From positions 1 through 60,229 of the forward strand of contig NZ_MAEJ01000029.1 of NCBI RefSeq assembly GCF_009933175.1: a stretch of 60,229 nt of DNA. Direction: 5' to 3'. Position numbers and translations under genes: made by a program. Under the pieces are notes generated by a model. The model saw only the letters and a program-made list of their open reading frames with translations. It was not told the origin of the DNA and ran no database searches. Shown in pieces: positions 52,529 to 60,229 of this stretch; within the stretch, counting starts at the first letter, position 1, and each line of letters begins with the position of its first letter. Origin of the DNA: Candidatus Enterococcus huntleyi (GTDB taxonomy: Bacteria > Bacillota > Bacilli > Lactobacillales > Enterococcaceae).

Positions 52529-53686
52529 ATGATTACTGTAATTGGCTTGGGCTATGTTGGTCTGGCCAGTGCTTTGTTCTTTTCAGCCACTCATAAAATT
52601 ATGGGCATTGATACTGACGCACAGCGGGTCGCTCAACTTAACCTGCGACAAAGCCCTATTAAAGAGCAACAGATGCAAGAACGATTATCTCAATTATCAA
52701 AAGATGACATACAATTCTTCACAAATTACCAAGAAGAAATGCAGGCCAGTGATTACGTCTTTTTCTCATTACCCACGAATTTTGACGAACAGACCCAATC
52801 CTTTGATACGCAGGCCCTGACGGAGAGTCTTAAATCTTTTGACAAGCGTCTCAAAAAAGAAGCAATTTTTGTTATTAAATCCACGATTCCTTTGGGCTAC
52901 ACTGAGAGGATTCAGCAACAATTAACCCATCAAGTCCTCTTTGTTCCAGAATTTTTACGAGAAGGCACCGCTTTAAACGATTCTTACTTTCCCAGTCGAC
53001 TGATTATTGGCAATCCGACGTCTAACGAGCAGACTGCACAAAAGGTTGCGCATTTATATAGTGACATAATTAAAAAAACACCGGCTATCCTACATATGAG
53101 CGCTAAAGAAGCAGAGGCGGTCAAACTTTTTTCTAATAATTATTTAGCTATGCGCGTGGCGTTTTTCAATGAGCTGGACAGCCTATGTGAAGTTTCGAAC
53201 ATTGATAGTCAATTGGTCATTCAAGGTCTTTCTGAAGATCCGCGAATCGGCAAAGGCTACAACAATCCTTCCTTCGGTTTTGGCGGTTATTGCTTACCAA
53301 AAGATAATCAAGCACTGATTAGTGAATTTTCTAATGTAGGAATAGAAAGTCCATTAATAAATGGCATTCAGGAGGCCAATCAGCAGCGTATCGATTATAT
53401 AGCTGAGCAGCTGAAGGACTACAAAACAATTGGTTTTTATCGCCTTTCGATGAAAATGAATTCAGATAATTACCGGGTTTCGGCTACTTACGCCTTGTAT
53501 CAACGGTTAAAAGAAGCGAATTATTCGGTGAAAATATATGATTCAATGTACGAAGGTCCGGATAAAGAAGCCGACCTCGAAACATTCGCCACTCAGTCAG
53601 AAGTTATTGTTACTAATCGATGGTATGAGGAGTTACGTCCGTATGAAGAGAAAGTCTACACGCGCGATCTCTACCATGAAAACTAG
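52529..53686 (+). CDS. UDP-glucose 6-dehydrogenase (HasB/Ugd-like)
   Basis: This 385-residue enzyme has the NAD-binding ITVIGLGYVGLASALFFSA, the mid-domain KSTIPLGYTERIQ and VPEFLREGTALNDSYFPSRL, and the catalytic Cys in FGFGGYCLPKDNQ. It oxidises UDP-glucose to UDP-glucuronate. It resembles streptococcal HasB in length and motifs (EAEAVKLFSNNYLAMRVAFFNELD). It precedes the synthase, which would use its product. Confidence 0.9.
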   Translation: MITVIGLGYVGLASALFFSATHKIMGIDTDAQRVAQLNLRQSPIKEQQMQERLSQLSKDDIQFFTNYQEEMQASDYVFFSLPTNFDEQTQSFDTQALTESLKSFDKRLKKEAIFVIKSTIPLGYTERIQQQLTHQVLFVPEFLREGTALNDSYFPSRLIIGNPTSNEQTAQKVAHLYSDIIKKTPAILHMSAKEAEAVKLFSNNYLAMRVAFFNELDSLCEVSNIDSQLVIQGLSEDPRIGKGYNNPSFGFGGYCLPKDNQALISEFSNVGIESPLINGIQEANQQRIDYIAEQLKDYKTIGFYRLSMKMNSDNYRVSATYALYQRLKEANYSVKIYDSMYEGPDKEADLETFATQSEVIVTNRWYEELRPYEEKVYTRDLYHEN

Positions 53687-53784
53687 TCACTTATACAGCA
53701 AATTGTTTGTACAACTTATCACTTGTCGTATGTAAATGCTGGCCCCGCCAGTAAGCAATGCAATCAATTATAAAGGAGAAATAC

Positions 53785-55410
53785 ATGGATACTTCATTTT
53801 TATCAGGACTTTACCCATTCCTTGTCACTGTCGGTCTTTTTATATTCGTTTTCCTTATTCGAATGTTCTTTCATAGAGACGTTATCATTCCAAAATATGA
53901 GAGAAAAAGCCGCTTCAATCTTATGAACAAAGATCAAATTCGTTATTCTTTAAAGGTCGCTAAAGAACGAAAAGAGGTTTCTCAAGCGAGTTATCGCTCC
54001 CTCTTTTTAGTATTTTTCATATTGAGCATCCTTTTTGTCGCTCTTTGGATTATTTGGACCGCTTATGCGATCAGCATCGGGGATTTAATGGCGTTTCGCC
54101 CTTATTTTGCGATTATTGGTTCAATCAGTGCCTCACAATATGTTTTCTCGTTATTTGATGTGCCATTTCACGTTGAAGAGTTGCCAAAAAAGTCTTTGGC
54201 TGTGGTGATTCCTGTCTACAATGAGAATCCTGAAACCTTGCACCTCGTTATTGCGGCCCTTTTTGAGCAAACGGTGCTCCCTGCAGATATTCACATAATC
54301 AATGACGGCTCTAGTCCTGATCTCGATTACAGTGAAGCCAAAACGTGTCTTATCGAAGGCGCTAAGCGGACAAATGTTCATTGTACCTGGACGGATCAAG
54401 AAAATGGCGGTAAACGTGCAGCGCAAACAGTCGGCTTCAAAAAAATCCGTAACACTCAGGACTGTGTGGTCGTGACGGTGGATTCAGATGCCGTTTTAGC
54501 TAGAAATGCCTTAGAAGAAGGGTTGAAGCCTTTCGCTGATGAAGAGGTTAAATCCGTTGCGGGCTTAATCGTTTCACGAAATGTCCACGCAAGTTTATTG
54601 GCCCGTTTTACAGAAACCATCTTCGTTGCCAATCAACAATTAGTCGAGCGCGCATGCCTTTCACTATTTGGAACAGTCGCTGTTAACAGTGGAAACCTGG
54701 CGTTTTATACGTACGATGTCATCGAATCTGCGCTAGCCCATGATTACAATAATGAGAAATTCGGCAAGGCAGAAGTTAAGTTTTCCGATGATTCATTTTT
54801 AACGCTATTTGCAGTTTTAAAAGGGAAAACGGTCGACCAATTGACGTCAGTTGCCTTTGCGGACATGCCATCAAAATTAAGTCACCATATTCGCCAACAA
54901 ATTCGTTGGTCACGTGGTTCCTTTATCCGTGGTTTCTGGCGCATCCGCTATACACCCGTCTTTTCGATGATTTTTATGCGCCAATTTTTCGGTTGGTTCA
55001 CTTTCTTCATCAATACCTGTATCTTTATCCAAATCGTACTCAGCGCGCTATCTAGAGGGGTCTTCCCGGCACTGCCTTTCATATTGATTCCGATGTTATT
55101 CGGTTACATTCAATCGACACGTTACATGATTATCCGCCGAGAAGATTTCTCATGGAAAGATCATCTAATTATCTGGTTATTGACGCCATTATCGACCCTC
55201 TGGAGCTTCCTTGTCCTACGTTTTGTCAAACTGTACTCTATGGCTACATGTAAAAAAACAGGTTGGGGAACCCGTAATGTCGTTGAAGTTATCGTTGACG
55301 AACCAGAGCAAGATGCTGAAGATTTGCCTCTTGAATTCGGTATCGAATCAATCGAACAAGCGGACGAACCTCAAGAAGTCATCGATCTTAGCTTACCAGC
55401 TGAAGATTAA
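53785..55410 (+). CDS. Family 2 glycosyltransferase resembling hyaluronan synthase
   Basis: Starting at ATG 53785 (AAGGAG nine bases ahead) the protein has about 541 residues. Two or three N-terminal helices precede a GT2 domain with VVIPVYNENPETL, NDGSSPD, NGGKRAAQTVGFK, VTVDSDAVL, FSDDSFLTLF and the processive QQIRWSRGSFIR. C-terminal helices lead to LYSMATCKKTGWGTR, the motif at the end of HasA. It is about 120 residues longer than streptococcal HasA, with an extended N-terminus and an acidic tail (DEPEQDAEDLPLEF). With UDP-glucuronate supplied next door, hyaluronan or a related capsule is the likely product. Confidence 0.8.
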   Translation: MDTSFLSGLYPFLVTVGLFIFVFLIRMFFHRDVIIPKYERKSRFNLMNKDQIRYSLKVAKERKEVSQASYRSLFLVFFILSILFVALWIIWTAYAISIGDLMAFRPYFAIIGSISASQYVFSLFDVPFHVEELPKKSLAVVIPVYNENPETLHLVIAALFEQTVLPADIHIINDGSSPDLDYSEAKTCLIEGAKRTNVHCTWTDQENGGKRAAQTVGFKKIRNTQDCVVVTVDSDAVLARNALEEGLKPFADEEVKSVAGLIVSRNVHASLLARFTETIFVANQQLVERACLSLFGTVAVNSGNLAFYTYDVIESALAHDYNNEKFGKAEVKFSDDSFLTLFAVLKGKTVDQLTSVAFADMPSKLSHHIRQQIRWSRGSFIRGFWRIRYTPVFSMIFMRQFFGWFTFFINTCIFIQIVLSALSRGVFPALPFILIPMLFGYIQSTRYMIIRREDFSWKDHLIIWLLTPLSTLWSFLVLRFVKLYSMATCKKTGWGTRNVVEVIVDEPEQDAEDLPLEFGIESIEQADEPQEVIDLSLPAED

Positions 55411-55521
55411 ATCAGGTCTTTAAGGAAACAAATCAGGCAGACTCATACACCAAAACTGTACATTGAAAATGTCTAACAAACGAGTTGGCTAGACATGCGA
55501 AACAGAATACCTTAAGCAATA

Positions 55522-55555
55522 AAGGGCCATCCTACGGTAGGTAGGGTGGTCTTTT
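55522..55555 (+). terminator. Terminator after the synthase gene
   Basis: aagggccatcctac pairs, with G-T pairs, with gtagggtggtctt, followed by TTTT. Confidence 0.75.
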
Positions 55556-55644
55556 CGCTTAAATTACTCTAAAATAGACGTATTAGAGGATTGCGGTAAA
55601 TAGCACAGCTAGCTGCGAAATGTTTTTGAGAAGGAGATACCTAC

Positions 55645-56556
55645 ATGGACTATGGCGAAACGTTTAAAATGATTCGAAAAAATAAAGGCCTGACGTTAAA
55701 AGAAGCTGCTGGAGAAGCCCTTTCTACCGCGCAATTGTCGCGCTTTGAGAATGGCAAAACAATGCTGACACTGGATCAATTTTTCATCTGCCTAGAACAG
55801 ATGAATACTACCATCGAAGAGTTCCAGTTTATTCAAAAAAATACCTGGCGTGACCAGTACGCAGCGATTTTAGATGAAGTTGAACAGCTGAATCTAGCCA
55901 AAGATACCCAAGGCTTATATACCCGGGCGAACGTCTACTTCAATGAAAGTCAGCGGCAATATGATTGGTATTATTTTTTTGGTTGTTTCTTTGAAAACCT
56001 AGCGATTTCAAACGAAACGGAAGCCATTTCCGAGCTAAAATACATAGATGAAATGAAGCATTTCTTCCTGAAGTGTGATCTATGGGGGGATAGAGAGCTG
56101 CGTGTCTTAGGGATGTTTGTATTCCTTTTCGACGTTGATACTCTCCAAATGCTGGTACGTATCGCCATCAAACGAGGGAAAATTTATCGCTCAGTTCGTG
56201 GCGATAACCGGTTATTTTATTTTTTACTCATCAACTGTTTTTCGACATTTATCTACCATGGTCGGATTTCTGAGGCGAGAGATATCCTGGCTCATCTCGA
56301 GAACGAAATAAAAGACAACATTGATTTACTCTTTCCGCAAATCAGCCTGTTATTTAACAAAGGCATCTTAAAATTTATCGAAAATGATCCAGAAGCCGGC
56401 GTCAAATACTGCAGCCAAGCAATCTCCGTCTGCACCATTTTCAAGCAAGAAGCACGGGCCCAGCGCTTAACCAAACGTTTGGACGAATGGCGCAATGCTG
56501 AAGACCCCGCAGAATACAAAGAATTAGTCATCGAGTTAGGGTATTTGACTGATTAA
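55645..56556 (+). CDS. Rgg/GadR/MutR-family transcriptional regulator
   Basis: This 303-residue protein has an N-terminal XRE helix-turn-helix (MIRKNKGLTLKEAAGEALST; QLSRFENGKTMLTLDQFFIC) and a long TPR-like helical C-terminal region, the Rgg layout. Such proteins often bind short peptide pheromones. No pheromone gene is evident nearby. AGAAGGAGATA precedes the ATG. It may regulate the capsule-type genes just upstream. Confidence 0.88.
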   Translation: MDYGETFKMIRKNKGLTLKEAAGEALSTAQLSRFENGKTMLTLDQFFICLEQMNTTIEEFQFIQKNTWRDQYAAILDEVEQLNLAKDTQGLYTRANVYFNESQRQYDWYYFFGCFFENLAISNETEAISELKYIDEMKHFFLKCDLWGDRELRVLGMFVFLFDVDTLQMLVRIAIKRGKIYRSVRGDNRLFYFLLINCFSTFIYHGRISEARDILAHLENEIKDNIDLLFPQISLLFNKGILKFIENDPEAGVKYCSQAISVCTIFKQEARAQRLTKRLDEWRNAEDPAEYKELVIELGYLTD

Positions 56557-56601
56557 GGATGCGCTAGTTATTATGAAACGACCAGAGCTTATAATATAAC
56601 G

Positions 56602-56633
56602 AACATCCGACTTTTCGCGGTCGGATGTTTTTT
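56602..56633 (+). terminator. Terminator after the Rgg gene
   Basis: aacatccgac-ttttcgcg-gtcggatgtt is followed by TTTT; the stem is perfect. Confidence 0.93.
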
Positions 56634-56695
56634 ACTGAAGTCACAAAGATTGCTGGCGGATTCTTTGAAAAATCGACCTCCATAATGACTATTTA

Positions 56696-56763
56696 ACCAC
56701 TTATAGCTAATTTTTTACCGCTTATGGAATAGTTGTTACAAACGCCTATGATTCCCGTATAAT
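56696..56763 (+). promoter_or_regulatory. Promoter with LytTR-type direct repeats
   Basis: accacttatag (56696) and accgcttatgg (56717) are spaced 21 bases apart, two helical turns, as LytTR dimers require. A looser copy, aacgcctatga, follows at 56741. -10 TATAAT is at 56758-56763, with a weak TTGTTA ahead. This suggests the LytTR gene just downstream controls itself. Confidence 0.6.
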
Positions 56764-56786
56764 TAGGGTTGTTAGGAGGTGTAGCA

Positions 56787-57236
56787 GTGAACATTAAAGT
56801 TATTATTGATAAAAAGCTGGCTGATATCAGCGTGCTGATCAACTCCCCGTCGAACGAATTAGCTGACGAGATTTGTGCCCAGCTAACTGAAACTAAAATC
56901 GACAAGACATTTACGGTGAAAAGCAGTCAAGGGATCGAAGTCATCCAGATTGATGAAATTACCTTAATCGAAGTCTTTGCAGATGAGATTGTTCTTTCAC
57001 TGATTGACGGAAGCGAGGTTACTTTCCGCGGACGTCTCTATAAAATAAAAGAGAAACTTGATGAGCAGCAATTTGTTCAAATTTCCAAATCAGCGATTGT
57101 TAACTTGAGACAAATTCAAAAACTCGAGCACTCATTTTCAGGAAATATGCTCGCTATCTTAAAGACGGGTAAGAAACAATCGATCTCACGGCGTTATTTA
57201 CCAGAGCTGAAAAAAATCTTAGCACAACTCAATTAG
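56787..57236 (+). CDS. LytTR-domain transcriptional regulator
   Basis: GTG 56787, seven bases after GGAGG, gives 149 residues. The C-terminal 100 residues are a LytTR DNA-binding domain (GIEVIQIDEITLIEVFADEI; RLYKIKEKLDEQQFVQISKS; ISRRYLPELKKIL). There is no receiver domain. With the DUF3021 protein that follows it forms a known two-gene unit, in which the membrane protein is thought to restrain the regulator. Confidence 0.9.
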   Translation: MNIKVIIDKKLADISVLINSPSNELADEICAQLTETKIDKTFTVKSSQGIEVIQIDEITLIEVFADEIVLSLIDGSEVTFRGRLYKIKEKLDEQQFVQISKSAIVNLRQIQKLEHSFSGNMLAILKTGKKQSISRRYLPELKKILAQLN

Positions 57237-57248
57237 GAGGCGTATTCA

Positions 57249-57632
57249 ATGAAAAATATCATTAAAAATTGTGTATTGGCGGTGGGCATGAGCAGCACAT
57301 TGTACTTGCTCAGCGGTAGTATCTTCGCTGACAGCGAGGTCCGAAAAAATAGCTTGTTAGTCTTAGGATTAGGCGTTCTGATTGGCTTATTTTCATCCGT
57401 TTATGAGAACAACAAACTTTCACTTCTAGCAAAAACTGGTATTCAGCTAAGTGGCGGCTACGCGAGCTTTTTACTCTTAGCCTACATCGGCACCTGGTTT
57501 CCTTTTCAAATAGGCATAATTATCACCGCTTCACTCTTATTCATCATCATCTTTTTAGCTATATGGACTGTCTTTTATTTCATCGAAAAGAAAGAGTTAG
57601 AAAAGCTCAATCAAAAACTCGATAAAATGTAA
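57249..57632 (+). CDS. DUF3021 membrane protein, partner of the LytTR regulator
   Basis: This 127-residue protein has four predicted membrane helices and a charged C-terminal end (FIEKKELEKLNQKLDKM). It starts 12 bases after the LytTR stop with TTAGGAGG ahead. The pair LytTR plus DUF3021 is common in Firmicutes. Confidence 0.87.
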   Translation: MKNIIKNCVLAVGMSSTLYLLSGSIFADSEVRKNSLLVLGLGVLIGLFSSVYENNKLSLLAKTGIQLSGGYASFLLLAYIGTWFPFQIGIIITASLLFIIIFLAIWTVFYFIEKKELEKLNQKLDKM

Positions 57633-58098
57633 AAAAACTGGCTACATTACGCTGCACTCGATAGTTCTCTATTGAGTGTTTTTTCTTGCCTATTGTAGAG
57701 AGCGAGGATTTACTGAAAAAATATCTGATTACGAGCTACTTGAACAATAAAAGGTTGATCTAGGTAGCTTTTAATCAACGGAATGATTACAAACTACTAA
57801 ATCAATTTCAATAAACTTGCTAAAAAATGGAAAAGAAAATAACGGTAGAAGTCTTGATAACGCTGACTTTTGATACATAAATACGCGAGTCACTTATTGA
57901 AGAAGTGATTGCGAGCTACTTAAATCAAGCCCAAGATATACGAGTGCTTTTAGAAATTTGATTAAGGGCTACCGCAAACAAAAAGCAGGTTGATTTAGGT
58001 AGCCTGTAATCAAAATAATGAGTCAAAAAGAACGAATAAATATTTTCGAAAATAAGAATGATATACTAGTTTAAAAACTATCGAGGGAGGAATTGGGC
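57633..58098. other. Intergenic region with terminator and decayed repeats
   Basis: A terminator (cactcgatag-ttct-ctattgagtg then T-run, 57655-57684) ends the LytTR unit. After it come loosely repeated phrases: gagctacttgaacaataaaa and gcgagctacttaaatcaag, aaggttgatctaggtagc and caggttgatttaggtagcct. These may be remnants of duplicated sequence. No gene is seen. Confidence 0.5.
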
Positions 58099-58581
58099 AT
58101 GATTGTTTTAGAAAGAACAAAAGAAGAAGAAATAGAAAAAGTATATGCGTTACAAAAGGTTGCTTTTCAGGAACTATATAATAAATATCAAGATGAAGGA
58201 TCACCCTTTCATGAGCCTATTTCCTCTATTCAAGAAAAATATAATAGGCCAGATAATTACTTTTTTACTATAAACGATCAAAATGATAATACGATTGGTT
58301 ATATACGCGTCGTTATTGATGAAGCGCAACAACAAGGCTGGCTAGCCCAAATTGCAATAGATCCATCCTGTGACAATAAGGGTTATGGAACTAGAGCTAT
58401 AGAATTGGTAGAAGAAATTTTTTCTTCAATTAAAGAATGGTCATTAAGTACGATTCTTCAGGAAGAGAAGCTCGTTCATTTTTATTCTAAAATTGGTTAT
58501 GAAAAAGCTGCTAACATTCAAAATATTCAAGAGGATATGGACATTGTATTCTTTAAAAAGAGAAATCAATTAGTTATTTGA
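58099..58581 (+). CDS. GNAT-family N-acetyltransferase
   Basis: ATG 58099, eight bases after GGGAGG, gives 160 residues. The acetyl-CoA site lies at about 92-107, WLAQIAIDPSCDNKGYGTRA. The N-terminal half contains YALQKVAFQELYNKYQDEGS and the C-terminal KLVHFYSKIGYEKA. It acetylates a small molecule or protein amine. The substrate is unknown. Confidence 0.87.
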   Translation: MIVLERTKEEEIEKVYALQKVAFQELYNKYQDEGSPFHEPISSIQEKYNRPDNYFFTINDQNDNTIGYIRVVIDEAQQQGWLAQIAIDPSCDNKGYGTRAIELVEEIFSSIKEWSLSTILQEEKLVHFYSKIGYEKAANIQNIQEDMDIVFFKKRNQLVI

Positions 58582-58724
58582 CGTAGTGATTATCCTAAGC
58601 TGATATTATGCAAAGCAACATTTTTTACGTTTAGGCATAGAACACTATCGATTAGGGAAAAAATAGTTTTGCACTCTATTTTATTTTATAATCGAGTTAT
58701 CAATCAAATGGAGGGCGTTATATT

Positions 58725-58973
58725 ATGAAGAGAAAAGAAACAATGACTTTATACAGGGAAAATACCAGTAAATATACGAAAGCTTACAACTTATTTCAAA
58801 AGCTTGATTGGTTTGTTGTGCCTGTCTTATTCTTAGGCGTTTTCTTAGGAAGTGATGGGATTGACTTACTTTGTACAATTGGTTTACTGATCTTTGCTTT
58901 TACGCAACTCATTTTATTAATTTTAGATTCATACAATCGAATCAAAATTGGTAAACAAAAAATCAATTGTTAG
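58725..58973 (+). CDS. Small membrane protein, two helices
   Basis: This 82-residue protein has a basic, Tyr-rich N-terminus (KRKETMTLYRENTSKYTKAY), helices at about 29-45 and 48-67, and a basic tail. A GGAGGG site precedes the ATG. No family was recognised. The 143 bases before it hold no gene. Confidence 0.55.
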   Translation: MKRKETMTLYRENTSKYTKAYNLFQKLDWFVVPVLFLGVFLGSDGIDLLCTIGLLIFAFTQLILLILDSYNRIKIGKQKINC

Positions 58974-59120
58974 GCGTGCTGATTCTAACCAATCTAGGAC
59001 TTTTCAACTCCCTTGTGTCATAATGAAGGGCAACAACCACCATTATCACTATCTCATAAATTGTTATTTTCTACTTGTGCTATAATTTATATGATGATTA
59101 TTATAGGGGAGGGTATTGGT

Positions 59121-60089
59121 ATGCAATTAGTAGACGGCGAATTAAAACATTTAGTTATAGGGAATCATTGTGTATTAACTGATGGAAGAAAAACTAAAGG
59201 TTTTATAAAGGATATACACTTGGATGAGGGAATGTTCTCGTGGGAAATAACAGAGTATGAAGATAAGGGAAAGCATTGGATAATGAGGCTCGAAGAGGTT
59301 TCTCAATTTTTATTCCCTGAAAATAGTAAAATAATCGCGAACAAAAGTGAACTTAACGATATCAAAAAAGTTGTTGAACGCTTTAGTGAGACAATGATAA
59401 TTGATGCTGACAAATCAATCCTCCTCGAATCGAGAGAAGTTATAGAGGTAATGAATAGTCAAACTAAAAAATGGTTGCTTAGTCATTCGACGTTTTTGAA
59501 AAAATATAAAAAAATTGAAAACAACCGCTCTGAAGGTTATCCAGAGCTATATCAAGATTTAGAAAATTATTTGCTATCAAAAGATCTGTATCGTCTTGAA
59601 GAAGAAACTGGAAGTATTTTAGCTCTCAATCCCTATTCAGGTGAATGGATGAAAGGTATTCGGTACACATTAGCAAAACTTGGTTTTATAACATTTAATG
59701 AAATGAAACCGCGAACAAAAGATATTTTTGATGGAATAGGTTCGTTGGAAAATAGGAAAAATTACTTATTGCATAGAATGAGTTTCTTACAATCACTGTT
59801 TAGTATTTTAGCAATATCTCACATTCCAATTTATAGGGGTGTGCAAACAACAGAAGAATTTTATAATGACCAACATGCCCCTTTACAATCATGGACTACG
59901 TCCTTGGAAACGGGTACTTCATTTTCATCATTTGGTATGGTTGATGACAATGTACTAAACGCCTATTTGATTAAATTCAATTGCCCAATTGATCAAATTT
60001 TTATGACCTATTTTGAAACGAAAGCCTTTAATAAACAATATAAAGAACAAGAAGTTGTGAAATTTAATTGTGGTAGCCTACTGGAGTAA
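59121..60089 (+). CDS. Candidate ADP-ribosyltransferase (R-S-E type) of unknown target
   Basis: ATG 59121, ten bases after GGGGAGGG, gives 322 residues; the open frame upstream lacks a ribosome site. The last 90 residues show the order Arg239 in IPIYRGVQTTEEF, the Ser-Thr-Ser-like TTS (259-261) in LQSWTTSLETGTSFS, and E309-x-E311 in KEQEVVKFN. This is the R-S-E pattern of arginine-type ADP-ribosyltransferases. The N-terminal 230 residues are not recognised. There is no signal peptide, so it would act inside the cell or be delivered with a phage or other carrier. No antitoxin-like gene lies next to it. The assignment rests on motif order alone. Confidence 0.5.
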   Translation: MQLVDGELKHLVIGNHCVLTDGRKTKGFIKDIHLDEGMFSWEITEYEDKGKHWIMRLEEVSQFLFPENSKIIANKSELNDIKKVVERFSETMIIDADKSILLESREVIEVMNSQTKKWLLSHSTFLKKYKKIENNRSEGYPELYQDLENYLLSKDLYRLEEETGSILALNPYSGEWMKGIRYTLAKLGFITFNEMKPRTKDIFDGIGSLENRKNYLLHRMSFLQSLFSILAISHIPIYRGVQTTEEFYNDQHAPLQSWTTSLETGTSFSSFGMVDDNVLNAYLIKFNCPIDQIFMTYFETKAFNKQYKEQEVVKFNCGSLLE

Positions 60090-60229
60090 AGGGTGGCATA
60101 AGAATGATAGTTATCTGAAATGTGTAATATCTGACTTTGAGTGTATTAATGAGTTATAAGAAAGGCAGATTTTCTAACTCCCGAGAGATAACTTCTACTA
60201 ACTTCTTCTACTCCCGAATACTAGAATAA
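60090..60229. other. Window end, no gene seen
   Basis: An imperfect AT-rich tail follows the last gene. Directly repeated ctcccgag/ctcccgaa and acttct phrases occur at 60178-60222. No frame is supported. Confidence 0.4.

Overview
The window looks like accessory DNA of an Enterococcus. The evidence is low G+C sequence, strong AGGAGG ribosome sites, two IS1216 copies, ISL3 and IS256 family remnants, and an Inc18 (pAMbeta1/pSM19035/pIP501-type) plasmid backbone. A glycyl-radical sulfonate cluster like one I recall from Enterococcus gilvus makes the E. avium/gilvus/raffinosus group a reasonable guess, but this is inference. The sequence does not show whether the carrier is a chromosome or a megaplasmid. 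I saw no antibiotic-resistance gene, rRNA, tRNA or CRISPR array.

Layout. (1) 1-8006: ISL3 tail, dps, a 54-bp perfect palindrome, an IS256-family element with a broken transposase, then a vitamin-B12 module (DUF4430 lipoprotein, PduO-type adenosyltransferase, B12-dependent ribonucleotide reductase NrdJ with two NrdR boxes in its promoter, and a divergent ECF S-component), and an IS6-family remnant. (2) 8007-36123: about 28 kb bounded by two IS1216 copies in the same orientation. It holds an Inc18 replicon: rep with antisense-type leader; two partition systems (delta/omega with 10 and 8 WATCACW heptads, and a second ParA/RHH pair with ACTTAAGT repeats); an omega-epsilon-zeta toxin-antitoxin locus with an inserted, amber-interrupted second zeta kinase; beta recombinase; topB; a relaxase with oriT but a tra operon cut off just downstream; and an SOS cassette (umuC, yolD-like, truncated SRAP) under a LexA box. 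topB and umuC are each split by a group II intron. (3) 36124-37400: an ABC permease cut by IS1216, then intergenic DNA. (4) 37401-52163: a cluster predicted to ferment a C3 sulfonate, with a GAF-LuxR regulator, glycyl-radical activase and enzyme, TSUP exporter, Fe-alcohol dehydrogenase, two DASS transporters, IclR regulator, CoA-acylating aldehyde dehydrogenase and a two-subunit ADP-forming acyl-CoA synthetase. (5) 52529-57632: UDP-glucose dehydrogenase plus a hyaluronan-synthase-like enzyme, an Rgg regulator and a LytTR/DUF3021 pair. (6) 58099-60089: an acetyltransferase, a small membrane protein and a candidate ADP-ribosyltransferase.

How it fits together. In region 4 the likely flow is 2,3-dihydroxypropane-1-sulfonate to 3-sulfopropionaldehyde (glycyl-radical dehydratase). 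The aldehyde is then dismutated: part is reduced to 3-hydroxypropanesulfonate (NAD+ regeneration), and part is oxidised to 3-sulfopropionyl-CoA and then 3-sulfopropionate with ATP formation. The transporters would bring substrate in and products out. Region 2 reads as a plasmid captured by IS1216 cointegration. The tandem maintenance modules would keep it stable, and the remaining oriT and relaxase would allow mobilisation by a helper.
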